Of a DNA stretch of 64,000 nucleotides, positions 1 to 7,307 are shown in pieces. The notes below the pieces were generated by a model. The model was given only the letters and a program-made list of their open reading frames with translations, made no database searches and was not told the origin of the DNA. Positions within the stretch are counted from its first letter, which is position 1; the number at the start of each line of letters is the position of its first letter. Source of the stretch: Spirochaetales bacterium (GTDB lineage: Bacteria; Spirochaetota; Spirochaetia; UBA9216); assembly GCA_016839055.1 (NCBI GenBank), contig JAEKNX010000008.1:1-64000 (forward strand), read 5' to 3'. Both the position numbers and the translations under genes were made by a program.

Positions 1-90
1 ACTTCATCAACTTCATCAACTTCATCAACTTCATCAACTTCATCAACTTCATCAACTTCATCAACTTCATCAACTTCATCAACTTCCGGA
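1..90 (-). repeat. 9-bp tandem repeat encoding VDE triplets
   Basis: Nine perfect copies of ACTTCATCA run from base 1 to 81, followed by one degenerate copy at 82-90. On the minus strand they encode Val-Asp-Glu repeats in the acidic linker of the FtsK-like protein. The array probably continues past the window edge. Because the unit is a multiple of three, copy-number change would alter linker length without breaking the frame. Confidence 0.95.
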
Positions 91-671
91 ACTTCCTCAA
101 ATTCCTCAATCTCATCAACCAGTTCCAGATCCTCGACAACTCTGGCATCTCCAAAAGAATCGGGCTCTCCCCACTTGAGCGGAATAGGGGTAAATGAATG
201 CTCAACAATTTCGGCGACATATTCAGGCTGCGGTCGCTCAGGCTCGCCTTGCTTCTTCATCAAAAGACGGACGATCAGCAAATTTTCAGCAACGAGCAGC
301 AGCCCTAGCAGCATCGAACTGCCCCTAAGCCCGAATGAGGATAGGAAAAAATCAACGGCAGCAGAGCCCGCCGAATAATCAAGAACCCTGAGAAGGAGGG
401 ATATAGTAAAAAACGGGATGAGCGACAGGAGCATTGCCGCAAAGATTCTTCCGTTATAGTAGTCAGCAAAAAGCAAAAACCCGCTTATCATGAAATAAAG
501 AGGAAGATAGAATGCGGCACCTCTGAAGCATAAATATAAAAATTCCCCGGGAAATAAGAAAAAACCGCCAGGAATAATTGGTCTCATTGAGTTTAAAAGA
601 GTTATCAGCAGATACAGCCCTGCTGCGGTTATTACCACTGCCGTGCTCAGCCTTATGGCTTTTTGATTCAA
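1..671 (-). CDS. FtsK-like DNA translocase, N-terminal part (3' end outside window)
   Basis: This reading frame is open from a TTG start at 671 to the window edge. An AAGGAGAG ribosome binding site lies at 683-676. The first 150 or so residues form about four hydrophobic segments, followed by a KKQGEPERPQPEY stretch and then a strongly acidic linker that ends in repeated VDE triplets. Four membrane segments plus a long low-complexity acidic linker is the N-terminal layout of FtsK/SpoIIIE DNA translocases, which pump chromosome ends through the closing septum. The motor domain would lie outside the window, so the assignment is inferred from architecture only; another membrane protein with an acidic linker is possible. 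It follows uppP on the same strand. Confidence 0.5.
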   Translation of the reverse strand, partial: MNQKAIRLSTAVVITAAGLYLLITLLNSMRPIIPGGFFLFPGEFLYLCFRGAAFYLPLYFMISGFLLFADYYNGRIFAAMLLSLIPFFTISLLLRVLDYSAGSAAVDFFLSSFGLRGSSMLLGLLLVAENLLIVRLLMKKQGEPERPQPEYVAEIVEHSFTPIPLKWGEPDSFGDARVVEDLELVDEIEEFEEVPEVDEVDEVDEVDEVDEVDEVDEVDEVDE

Positions 672-723
672 AATACTCTCCTTACTACAAGAAATTAAAA
701 GGTTTCAATACAGAAGTATCCGA

Positions 724-749
724 CAGACAGTTTCTTTAAAAACTGTCTG
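724..749. other. Intergenic hairpin between uppP and the FtsK-like gene
   Basis: CAGACAGTTT (724-733) is complementary to AAACTGTCTG (740-749) with a 6-base loop. No T-run follows on either strand, so it is not a canonical intrinsic terminator. It could be an RNA processing or stability element between two genes read in the same direction. Confidence 0.5.
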
Positions 750-805
750 ATAATGCGGACCTCGATTAGATTATCGGTTTTTTTTTCTACCAGCTGAGCA
801 GAAGT

Positions 806-1603
806 TTACAGGAGGAAAAAACTGATTATTCCGAAAGGAATGAGATATATGCTGAAATAATGCAGTTTATTACGCTTAATTAGCCGAAGCAGGAAAAGGA
901 CTGAGGCAAGACCTACGATAAAAGCCGTCAACATCCCGGCGGAGATAACAAGAGGATCAACAGTTCCGCTAAGCTGCTCTAAATCACGGAGCTCAAGCAG
1001 AAGGGCGCCTGCTATGGCAGGAATTGATAGAAGGAATGAGTATTCTCCAGCCTTCTCCTTGTCGATTCCGACCCAAAGCGAGGAAGCGATAGTCATCCCG
1101 GATCTTGAAATTCCGGGAAAAACTGCCAGCCCCTGTGCTATTCCGGTGATCACGGCTGTTTTCACTCCGGCTTTTTCATAACCAGCCCCTTCAGTATTTA
1201 TGAACCGGGTCAGCAGAAGAACCGCCGCAGTAACAAGAAAGAGAACCGAAACCAGCTTTGGTTTATGTGAGACATCGAAACTCTGAATAAAAAGACCAAG
1301 AACGGCGGTGATAGCACTTGCAAGCAGAATAATCAGAATAAGCCTCAGGTTCACACTGTCACTCTCATCAGCTTTACGCGTGATGAATCTGAAGAGTGAT
1401 TTTATCAGATCGACGATGATCCTCCTGAACACGATAAGGACTACCATGAGAGTAGCCACATGCAGCAGAATATCAAAAAGCGGCGATATTTCGCCAAGAT
1501 GCATGAAATTTCTAAAAACAACAAGATGACCGGAGCTTGAAACAGGTAGAAATTCGGCAATGCCCTGAAGTGCCCCGAGAAAAATGGATTGTATAAGTGT
1601 CAT
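806..1603 (-). CDS. uppP: Undecaprenyl-diphosphatase UppP (BacA family)
   Basis: This integral membrane enzyme dephosphorylates undecaprenyl pyrophosphate so the lipid carrier can be reused in peptidoglycan and surface polysaccharide synthesis. At 265 aa it has the usual family length. The (E/Q)xxxE signature is present as Q13-xxx-E17 directly before FLPVSSSGHL, and the second signature PGISRSG lies in the middle of the protein, where the Arg and Ser are the expected catalytic or binding residues. About eight hydrophobic segments are visible. An AGAGGA ribosome binding site precedes the ATG. It lies 30 bases downstream of the lytic transglycosylase gene on the same strand, so both probably belong to one cell-wall transcription unit. 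Confidence 0.96.
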   Translation of the reverse strand: MTLIQSIFLGALQGIAEFLPVSSSGHLVVFRNFMHLGEISPLFDILLHVATLMVVLIVFRRIIVDLIKSLFRFITRKADESDSVNLRLILIILLASAITAVLGLFIQSFDVSHKPKLVSVLFLVTAAVLLLTRFINTEGAGYEKAGVKTAVITGIAQGLAVFPGISRSGMTIASSLWVGIDKEKAGEYSFLLSIPAIAGALLLELRDLEQLSGTVDPLVISAGMLTAFIVGLASVLFLLRLIKRNKLHYFSIYLIPFGIISFFLL

Positions 1604-1633
1604 ATTAATTCCTCTTTATTATAGATGCTCAAA

Positions 1634-3721
1634 TCATCCCCTGCCGGATAGAACAGGGAAGAACAAGCTGAGACTCTCCGCCGGCTTGATTTCATAATAC
1701 AGCAGTCCGTAAAGGACGGAAGCAGTTAATACTCTTTTCCCATAATCATGAGTTTCCTTCACAGGAACGGCCTCAAATAGCAGATCAGGGGGGAAATCCG
1801 GATATTCACGCATCCAGCGTCTCACCCTGCCCGGCCCTCCGTTGTACGATATCACGGCAGCAGCTTTATTTCCAACGTAGCCGTTAAGCCAGTTCAAATA
1901 CCAGCTTCCGGTTAGAAGGTTCTCAGCCGGATCAGTAAGATCCGGGATATCCCGTTTCATCCTGATGGCCACATCCTCAGCGGTCGAAGGCATCAGCTGA
2001 GATAGTCCTACCGCCCCGGAGCGTGAGACGATCTCCCGCTCAAAGCCGCTCTCCTTCCACACGAGCCCGAAAAGAACCTGGGGTGGAATATCATTCAAGG
2101 CTGCGGCATACTCGACCTCTTCCCTATAGATATCGGGATAAAGACTCAGCAGACCGCCGGCGGATAACTGACCCTGATATTGATACATCATCCTGATTGA
2201 GTCAAGATGAGCCAGGCGGCCGACGGCTTCCGACGCGCAGTATCTGAGAAAAGACTCGGACAGCTCATCCTTATGCTGCTTGATCGCATCAAGCAGCATT
2301 TCATCAAGATTCCATTTAATCAGGCCGTATACATACAGCTCTGCCTGATTCATTTCTCGATCGACGGGGATCGCTGGTTCGGAAGTCTTTACTGCGAGTT
2401 CCGGAAGGCTGTCACCAGTTAAAATTCGGTAGTATAGATCCGTATAGGTTCTACCTTCCCGCGGTTCCCCCCGGAGAAACCCTTCATCCGCCGCTCTGCG
2501 GGCAAGATAAATATACCGGTCGCCGACATCCTTCGGTCCGGACTGCCGCAGCAGATCTGATACCGACGCAATCTCCTTCCATTTTCGACTACGCACGAGT
2601 CCGGTGCATAGTTCATCAAGGACATCGGCAAAATAATCCGGATCATCCCAATGCTCAATATAGAACGGCAGTCGCCTGGCAGCCTCTGCCGGATCCCGTT
2701 TTTCGGCTATATCCAGGGAATACCATAGAATCCTATCGGAAACATCCGGGCCGGAGGCCTGGATAATCTCATCAAGGCAGCGCTCAGCATTGCCGTACCA
2801 GCCACCCCTACGGTACATCCTGGCGGCGGCAAACCTATAATAATCAGACTCAGCTCCCTCTGCCGCGGAGGCCGCGAGATCTTCAAAAAATTTCCCGCCC
2901 TTGGCGGTTGTCCCCTGCCTGATAAAAAGCTCTTCCAGATCAGAGGCGGCAGTTCTACTGTACTTTCCTTCAGGATTCCCCTTAACCGAGCTCTCAAGCC
3001 AGGCAGACAGAAAAACGCCGGCTTCCCGGTAATTACCTACTGAAAAAAGATATTTTCCTTCAATGAGGTTCTCAAATCCTGGAAACAGGAGGTAAGGCTC
3101 ATCGTGTTCGGCGGTCAGATAATCCCATCCGCGCCTTATATATTCGGAAGAAGGAACATTCTCAAACATAAGAACCCATTCCTCTTCCCATCCGGATTCG
3201 CCAATTCTGTAGGCAGATACAGCACTGAATAAAAAAAGCTCCCAATCCTCGGATGATTCAGCGTATTTTTTTAATCTGCCGATTTTCTCAGGTAACTCGG
3301 TGTCTTTTCTCTGCCAGTATGCCGATGCCGCGGCGGTCCTCCTGAAAAAATAATTATCAGGATACTCCGCGGCCGCCAATGAGGCGGAAAACCCGGCATC
3401 CGCCCACCGGTTCATACCGGCTGAGGTCAGAACACAGAGTTCTGCCGCCTTCTCTCTGAGCAGTCCGATGCTGTTCTGCCAGCTGTATCTCGAAAGCAGG
3501 AGGGCTGTTTTTTCATAGCCGAGTGATAAGGCCTTTAAGGCCAGATAGTAGGACGCATCAGGGTCAAGTTCAGAGATACGGGCTTCAGAAAAATCTTCTT
3601 CCTGATACTGATTTTCTGTAATTATCTTCTCGAGTTCGATAGCGGTCAATCGGCCGGCTTGCTCGACATTACAGGAACAACAAAGAAAAAGAATGAGAAA
3701 TAAAACAGGTAAGTATTTCAT
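1634..3721 (-). CDS. Soluble lytic murein transglycosylase, lipoprotein (SLT domain)
   Basis: This 695-residue exported protein begins with a lipoprotein signal (MKYLPVLFLILF, lipobox Cys17), so it should be anchored on the periplasmic side. The long middle is alpha-helical and TPR/superhelix-like, as in Slt70. The C-terminal SLT domain carries WKESGF (catalytic Glu557), then SGAVGLSQLMPST and a late SYNGGPGRVRRW motif. Lytic transglycosylases cleave glycan strands to 1,6-anhydro-muropeptides. A TTG ten codons upstream is also in frame, but the ATG at 3721 puts the signal peptide at the N-terminus and is preferred. It lies between the LysM gene (47-base gap) and uppP. Confidence 0.88.
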   Translation of the reverse strand: MKYLPVLFLILFLCCSCNVEQAGRLTAIELEKIITENQYQEEDFSEARISELDPDASYYLALKALSLGYEKTALLLSRYSWQNSIGLLREKAAELCVLTSAGMNRWADAGFSASLAAAEYPDNYFFRRTAAASAYWQRKDTELPEKIGRLKKYAESSEDWELFLFSAVSAYRIGESGWEEEWVLMFENVPSSEYIRRGWDYLTAEHDEPYLLFPGFENLIEGKYLFSVGNYREAGVFLSAWLESSVKGNPEGKYSRTAASDLEELFIRQGTTAKGGKFFEDLAASAAEGAESDYYRFAAARMYRRGGWYGNAERCLDEIIQASGPDVSDRILWYSLDIAEKRDPAEAARRLPFYIEHWDDPDYFADVLDELCTGLVRSRKWKEIASVSDLLRQSGPKDVGDRYIYLARRAADEGFLRGEPREGRTYTDLYYRILTGDSLPELAVKTSEPAIPVDREMNQAELYVYGLIKWNLDEMLLDAIKQHKDELSESFLRYCASEAVGRLAHLDSIRMMYQYQGQLSAGGLLSLYPDIYREEVEYAAALNDIPPQVLFGLVWKESGFEREIVSRSGAVGLSQLMPSTAEDVAIRMKRDIPDLTDPAENLLTGSWYLNWLNGYVGNKAAAVISYNGGPGRVRRWMREYPDFPPDLLFEAVPVKETHDYGKRVLTASVLYGLLYYEIKPAESLSLFFPVLSGRG

Positions 3722-3768
3722 ATTGCGGATCAATCCTGTTTGAAGCGGCAATTCAGGTGTACCGAAAG

Positions 3769-5217
3769 CTAATTCTCCGGAATAAAGATATCGGTACCGG
3801 CATAAATAAGGTCAGGGTTTTTTATCCCGTTTTCGACCGCAATCAGACCAAACAACCAGGGGGTTCTGTAAAAAGATATTGAAAGATTCCATAGAGTGTC
3901 ACCCCATTTCAGCCTGTACCAGACTCCGCCGCCACGGCCCTCAGGCGGTACTTCCGAAGAGCCAACAACCGCCGTGCCGAGATCTTCAACCGGCGCAGGC
4001 TTCACGGCCGCAGGTTTATCCGCCTGTAAGTTTTCGGCCGGAATGGCTTGTTCAACCTGCTCGGCAACGGGAGCGGTGTTTTCATCAGTATCAGATGCGG
4101 TAGATTCTATATTATTGTCCGCGACCAGCGGCGGGACTGACTTGTCATCGGCTCCGCGAAGATACATAAAGACTCCGATTCCCGCGATAAGAAGAATAAT
4201 TATAATTATAGCCGCTAGGGCAAGAGGACTCCTTCTCTTTTTATACGCTGAGGGCTCTTCCTCATCGTCTTCAGAATCGAAATCATCCGAGGCACCTAGG
4301 GGAGAGATTCCCTCATCTTCAAAATCCGATTCCTCGGAAAAGGAAGGAAGATCATTAAATCCCTCAAGATCCTCATCAAAACCTGATTCTTCTCCAAAAC
4401 CTGATTCTTCTCCAAAACCTGATTCTTCTCCGAAACCTGATTCTTCTCCAAACACCGATTCTTCTTCAAACATTGCCTCATCATCAAAAACAGGCTCCTC
4501 TCCGAATGAAGGAATCTCATCGAAAGACATTTCCTCATCGGCAGCCATGGTCTTGTCAAATTCAGGCTCATCATCAAAAGAAGGCTCATCATCAAAAGAA
4601 GGTTCACCATCGATAGAGAGATCCTCATCAAATACAGACTCATCTCCGAGGGATATTGCATCGTCAGACAACGGCTCATCATCGAGAGAAAATTCCTCAT
4701 CAAAGTCAGGCTCATCGCTAAGCGGCGAAACTTCGTTAAATACAGACTCATCGTCAAGCAACTGCTCTTCGTCTAACGAGAGGAGATCCTCATCTTCAAA
4801 ATCGGGTAAGTCCCCAAAATCAGATTCTTCATCAAAGCTCTGATCATCTATCTCGAAATTTGGAGATTTAAAACTGTCTTCATCGAGTGATTCCAGGCTT
4901 ACGCTGAGACTCTGTTTTTCACTGGAACCGACATCGCCGGCTACAGCATTCAGATTACCATCCTGATCGACTCCGACAATAAGTTCTATTTCTGGCTCAC
5001 CCTTTCCACCGGGCATAATATCTTCAATCACTATACTACCGACATATTGGGCGTCCGCTATCTCTTGCCCGTTACCGCGAAAGAGATCTATCTGGACACT
5101 GCCCTGATCGTCATATACTGTTGTAAGAACTAGTTTCTTCTTCTTAAGACTATCACCTTCAATAATCGGATAATAAGTTCCATCAGCTATTTTTATTCCG
5201 ATTGTAGAATTCTCCAT
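3769..5217 (-). CDS. DnaK substrate-binding-like domain / acidic repeat / TM / LysM protein
   Basis: This 482-residue protein has four visible parts. Residues 1-110 resemble the beta-sandwich substrate-binding domain of Hsp70: segments such as KKLVLTTVYDDQGSVQIDLF, YVGSIVIEDIMPGG and VDQDGNLNAVAGD line up with DnaK segments before and around GILxVSAKD. No Hsp70 ATPase domain is present. Residues 115-325 are very acidic repeats (DDEPSF, EESGFGEESGFG). One membrane helix spans about 328-350. Residues 432-482 form a LysM domain (GDTLWNLS ... NPDLIYAGTDIFIP), which binds peptidoglycan. The expected topology is a cytoplasmic N-terminus and a periplasmic LysM. An AGAGGT ribosome binding site supports the ATG at 5217. 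The function is unknown; a link between envelope and cytoplasm is inference. Confidence 0.75.
   Translation of the reverse strand: MENSTIGIKIADGTYYPIIEGDSLKKKKLVLTTVYDDQGSVQIDLFRGNGQEIADAQYVGSIVIEDIMPGGKGEPEIELIVGVDQDGNLNAVAGDVGSSEKQSLSVSLESLDEDSFKSPNFEIDDQSFDEESDFGDLPDFEDEDLLSLDEEQLLDDESVFNEVSPLSDEPDFDEEFSLDDEPLSDDAISLGDESVFDEDLSIDGEPSFDDEPSFDDEPEFDKTMAADEEMSFDEIPSFGEEPVFDDEAMFEEESVFGEESGFGEESGFGEESGFGEESGFDEDLEGFNDLPSFSEESDFEDEGISPLGASDDFDSEDDEEEPSAYKKRRSPLALAAIIIIILLIAGIGVFMYLRGADDKSVPPLVADNNIESTASDTDENTAPVAEQVEQAIPAENLQADKPAAVKPAPVEDLGTAVVGSSEVPPEGRGGGVWYRLKWGDTLWNLSISFYRTPWLFGLIAVENGIKNPDLIYAGTDIFIPEN
4382..4453 (-). repeat. 18-bp tandem repeat inside the LysM protein gene
   Basis: Four near-identical copies of an 18-base unit beginning CCTGATTCTTCTCC occur at 4382, 4400, 4418 and 4436, with a degenerate fifth at 4454. 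They encode the hexapeptide repeat ESGFGE in the acidic linker. The near identity at DNA level suggests recent slippage or duplication. Confidence 0.93.
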
Positions 5218-5279
5218 TTCTGTACCTCTATCTAAAGCGTATTACCCGTCAATTCTTTTGTCAATAAATTTTAACCAAC

Positions 5280-5308
5280 TTGACATTTACTTTCGCAACA
5301 ACAATAAT
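5280..5308 (+). promoter_or_regulatory. Sigma70-like promoter of the TPR gene, leaderless layout
   Basis: TTGACA (5280-5285) and AATAAT (5303-5308) are separated by 17 bases. The ATG at 5314 begins only 5 bases after the -10 box and no Shine-Dalgarno is present, so the transcript should start at or next to the start codon. Confidence 0.65.
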
Positions 5309-5313
5309 AAACG

Positions 5314-6696
5314 ATGATCGAATTAGAATCTTACATAGTTATCCCAATTATTGCTTCGATTGCCGCTGTTATTATTATCGTCGTATTCATCATAAAAGGT
5401 AGAAAGAATTCTAAAACCAATTCAAAACTTGAAAAGGCGAAAGCAACAGACAGAAACGCGGTAATTAAAGAGGCGAATAGAAGGCTGGCACAGAACCCCA
5501 AGGATCCCGCAGCCCTACTCTATCTGGCCGAACTCCATTATACCGAGAAAAACTGGGAGAAATCATATAAATTATTCGAGATGCTTCTTGAAATATGCGC
5601 AACCGATAGTGATTTGGACGAATTCAGTATAACTTTAAAGCATGCTGTCAGTGCTATAAACGTCAAACAGTACAAGTCTGCATATAAAAGCTTCATGCTC
5701 GCAAGAACGGTTAATCCGGACGAATTTGTTATTAATTACAATCTTGGATACCTTGAGTTTATGCGGAAAAATTATGAAAAAGCCGCGATTTTTCTCAATC
5801 AGGCAAAAAACCAGAAATCTGATGACGCATCAACATATAAATATCTTGGCCTAAGCCTGCACAAGATGAACCGTTATAATGACGCAGTTGATGCCCTCAG
5901 GAAGGCTATTGACCTCGATCCGGAAAGCAAGGAAATGATGTTTGCGCTCGGCGAAAGTCTCTTCAACCTCGGCCAGGCCGACGCCGCCATCAAGGTTTTT
6001 TCTACTCTGAGAACCGATGCCCGCTATGGAGCTCATGCCTGTATATATTCAGGCACAATTGCTTCAAAATTCCGTAATTACGACCAGGCCGCAATGCATT
6101 TCGAGCTCGGTCTGAAAAACCCCGGTATCAAGCAGGAATTGAAGTTTGAATTACTCTATAGACTTGCAAATACCTACATCAAGGCAGAGAAAATATCTAA
6201 GGCTATTGCTCCTCTCGAAGATATTGTCGCGGCTAATCCTAACTATAAGGATGCCGGGAATCTGCTGAAAAGATATGGCGAGCTCGATACAAACCTCAAC
6301 CTTAAGATATACCTTATCGGAGACAAGGGTCGATTTATCAGTCTCTGCCGAAAATTTACATCGGTAATGTTTCCCAAAACCAGAATCAAGGTCCTCGATA
6401 TTTCAACGCCTCAGAACGATTATACTGATATGACCGTGGAAATTGTCTCCCCGAAATGGGAGGATGTAGTCGTCTTCAGATTCATGAGGTCTACAGGCCA
6501 GGTAGGCGAACTCATTGTCAGAGACCTTTACGGAAAGATTAAGGAAGTGAAGGCAGGACGGGGTATCTGCGTATCGGCCGGAAACTTTTCAACGGGAGCG
6601 AAGAATTTCGTTGAAGCAAGGCTCATCGATCTCATGGAGAAGGAAGATTTGACGAAAATCCTCAAACAGATAGAGTCGCCAAAATCTGCTGATTAG
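5314..6696 (+). CDS. Membrane-anchored TPR protein with degenerate Mrr-like C-terminal domain
   Basis: This 460-residue protein has an N-terminal membrane helix (about residues 6-28), a basic linker, several TPR units (about 50-325, for example KAAIFLNQAKNQKSDDASTY and YNDAVDALRKAIDLDP) and a C-terminal domain at about 335-455. The last domain resembles the Mrr restriction endonuclease fold: VVVFRFMRSTGQVG, then VRDLYGKIKEVKAGRGICVS and GNFSTGAKNFVEARLIDLM match Mrr in order and spacing. The Mrr catalytic QxK is replaced by FRF, so it is probably a non-cleaving, perhaps DNA-binding, relic. The role is unknown. It overlaps rsmG tail to tail by 4 bases. Confidence 0.7.
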   Translation: MIELESYIVIPIIASIAAVIIIVVFIIKGRKNSKTNSKLEKAKATDRNAVIKEANRRLAQNPKDPAALLYLAELHYTEKNWEKSYKLFEMLLEICATDSDLDEFSITLKHAVSAINVKQYKSAYKSFMLARTVNPDEFVINYNLGYLEFMRKNYEKAAIFLNQAKNQKSDDASTYKYLGLSLHKMNRYNDAVDALRKAIDLDPESKEMMFALGESLFNLGQADAAIKVFSTLRTDARYGAHACIYSGTIASKFRNYDQAAMHFELGLKNPGIKQELKFELLYRLANTYIKAEKISKAIAPLEDIVAANPNYKDAGNLLKRYGELDTNLNLKIYLIGDKGRFISLCRKFTSVMFPKTRIKVLDISTPQNDYTDMTVEIVSPKWEDVVVFRFMRSTGQVGELIVRDLYGKIKEVKAGRGICVSAGNFSTGAKNFVEARLIDLMEKEDLTKILKQIESPKSAD

Positions 6697-7307
6697 TTAA
6701 TAATCAGCAGATTCCTTTCTTCCTCAAGAAAAGGTACCTTCAGTCCTATAATTTCCGCATCCGACATCTTAATACAGGCGGCTTTGAGATCTTTTTCGAT
6801 TACTTCCATGCGTCCCTTATACGCGGCAATCCTGCCGCCTGGCGCGGTTATCTTCCGAAGAGGAGAAATGAAGTCGCCCAAATCACGGAAGGCCCGGAGG
6901 GTCACAATATCAAATACTCCATCAACCTGTTTTAAATCAACATCAAGAACCTCCACCCTGTCAACCAGACCAAGGAGTGCAGATGTACTCCGCAAAAATC
7001 CGGCCTTCCGGCCTGACCTCTCGACAAGCGAAACGGTCCGCTTTTCAAGGAAAATAGCAAGGAGCATCCCCGGAAGGCCTGCCCCTGTTCCGATATCCGC
7101 AATAGAGCTTCCGCCCATATTCCGGATAATCTCGAGTCCGGAGAGGCAGTCAAGAATATGCCTGACTATCAGCTCCTCCCTGTCGGAGGCCGATACAAGG
7201 TTCAGTTTACTGTTCCAGACCAGCAGCTCTTCTATATAGGCATTGAGTCTTTCACGCTGAATATCAGTCGGTACAATTTTCAATTCGGCGAGTCCCGCTT
7301 CAAGCAT
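6693..7307 (-). CDS. rsmG: 16S rRNA (guanine527-N7)-methyltransferase RsmG
   Basis: RsmG (GidB) methylates G527 of 16S rRNA using S-adenosylmethionine. The SAM-binding motif DIGTGAGLPG lies at residues 71-80, followed by VSLVERSGRKAGFL and a VTLRAFRDL motif, all typical of the family, and the 204-aa length fits. The frame is open further upstream inside mnmG, but a GAGGAG ribosome binding site lies 6 bases before the ATG at 7307, so that start is chosen. This gives an 8-base overlap with mnmG and implies translational coupling. Loss of RsmG causes low-level streptomycin resistance in other bacteria. Confidence 0.93.
   Translation of the reverse strand: MLEAGLAELKIVPTDIQRERLNAYIEELLVWNSKLNLVSASDREELIVRHILDCLSGLEIIRNMGGSSIADIGTGAGLPGMLLAIFLEKRTVSLVERSGRKAGFLRSTSALLGLVDRVEVLDVDLKQVDGVFDIVTLRAFRDLGDFISPLRKITAPGGRIAAYKGRMEVIEKDLKAACIKMSDAEIIGLKVPFLEEERNLLIIN

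Noticed and set aside
3896-4843. 315-codon plus-strand Ser-rich frame
   Set aside because: It is the antisense image of the acidic repeats of the LysM gene (Asp/Glu codons read as Ser). The minus-strand frame has recognised domains.
5314-6696. Restriction endonuclease
   Set aside because: The fold resembles Mrr but the QxK active site is missing, and no methyltransferase partner is present.
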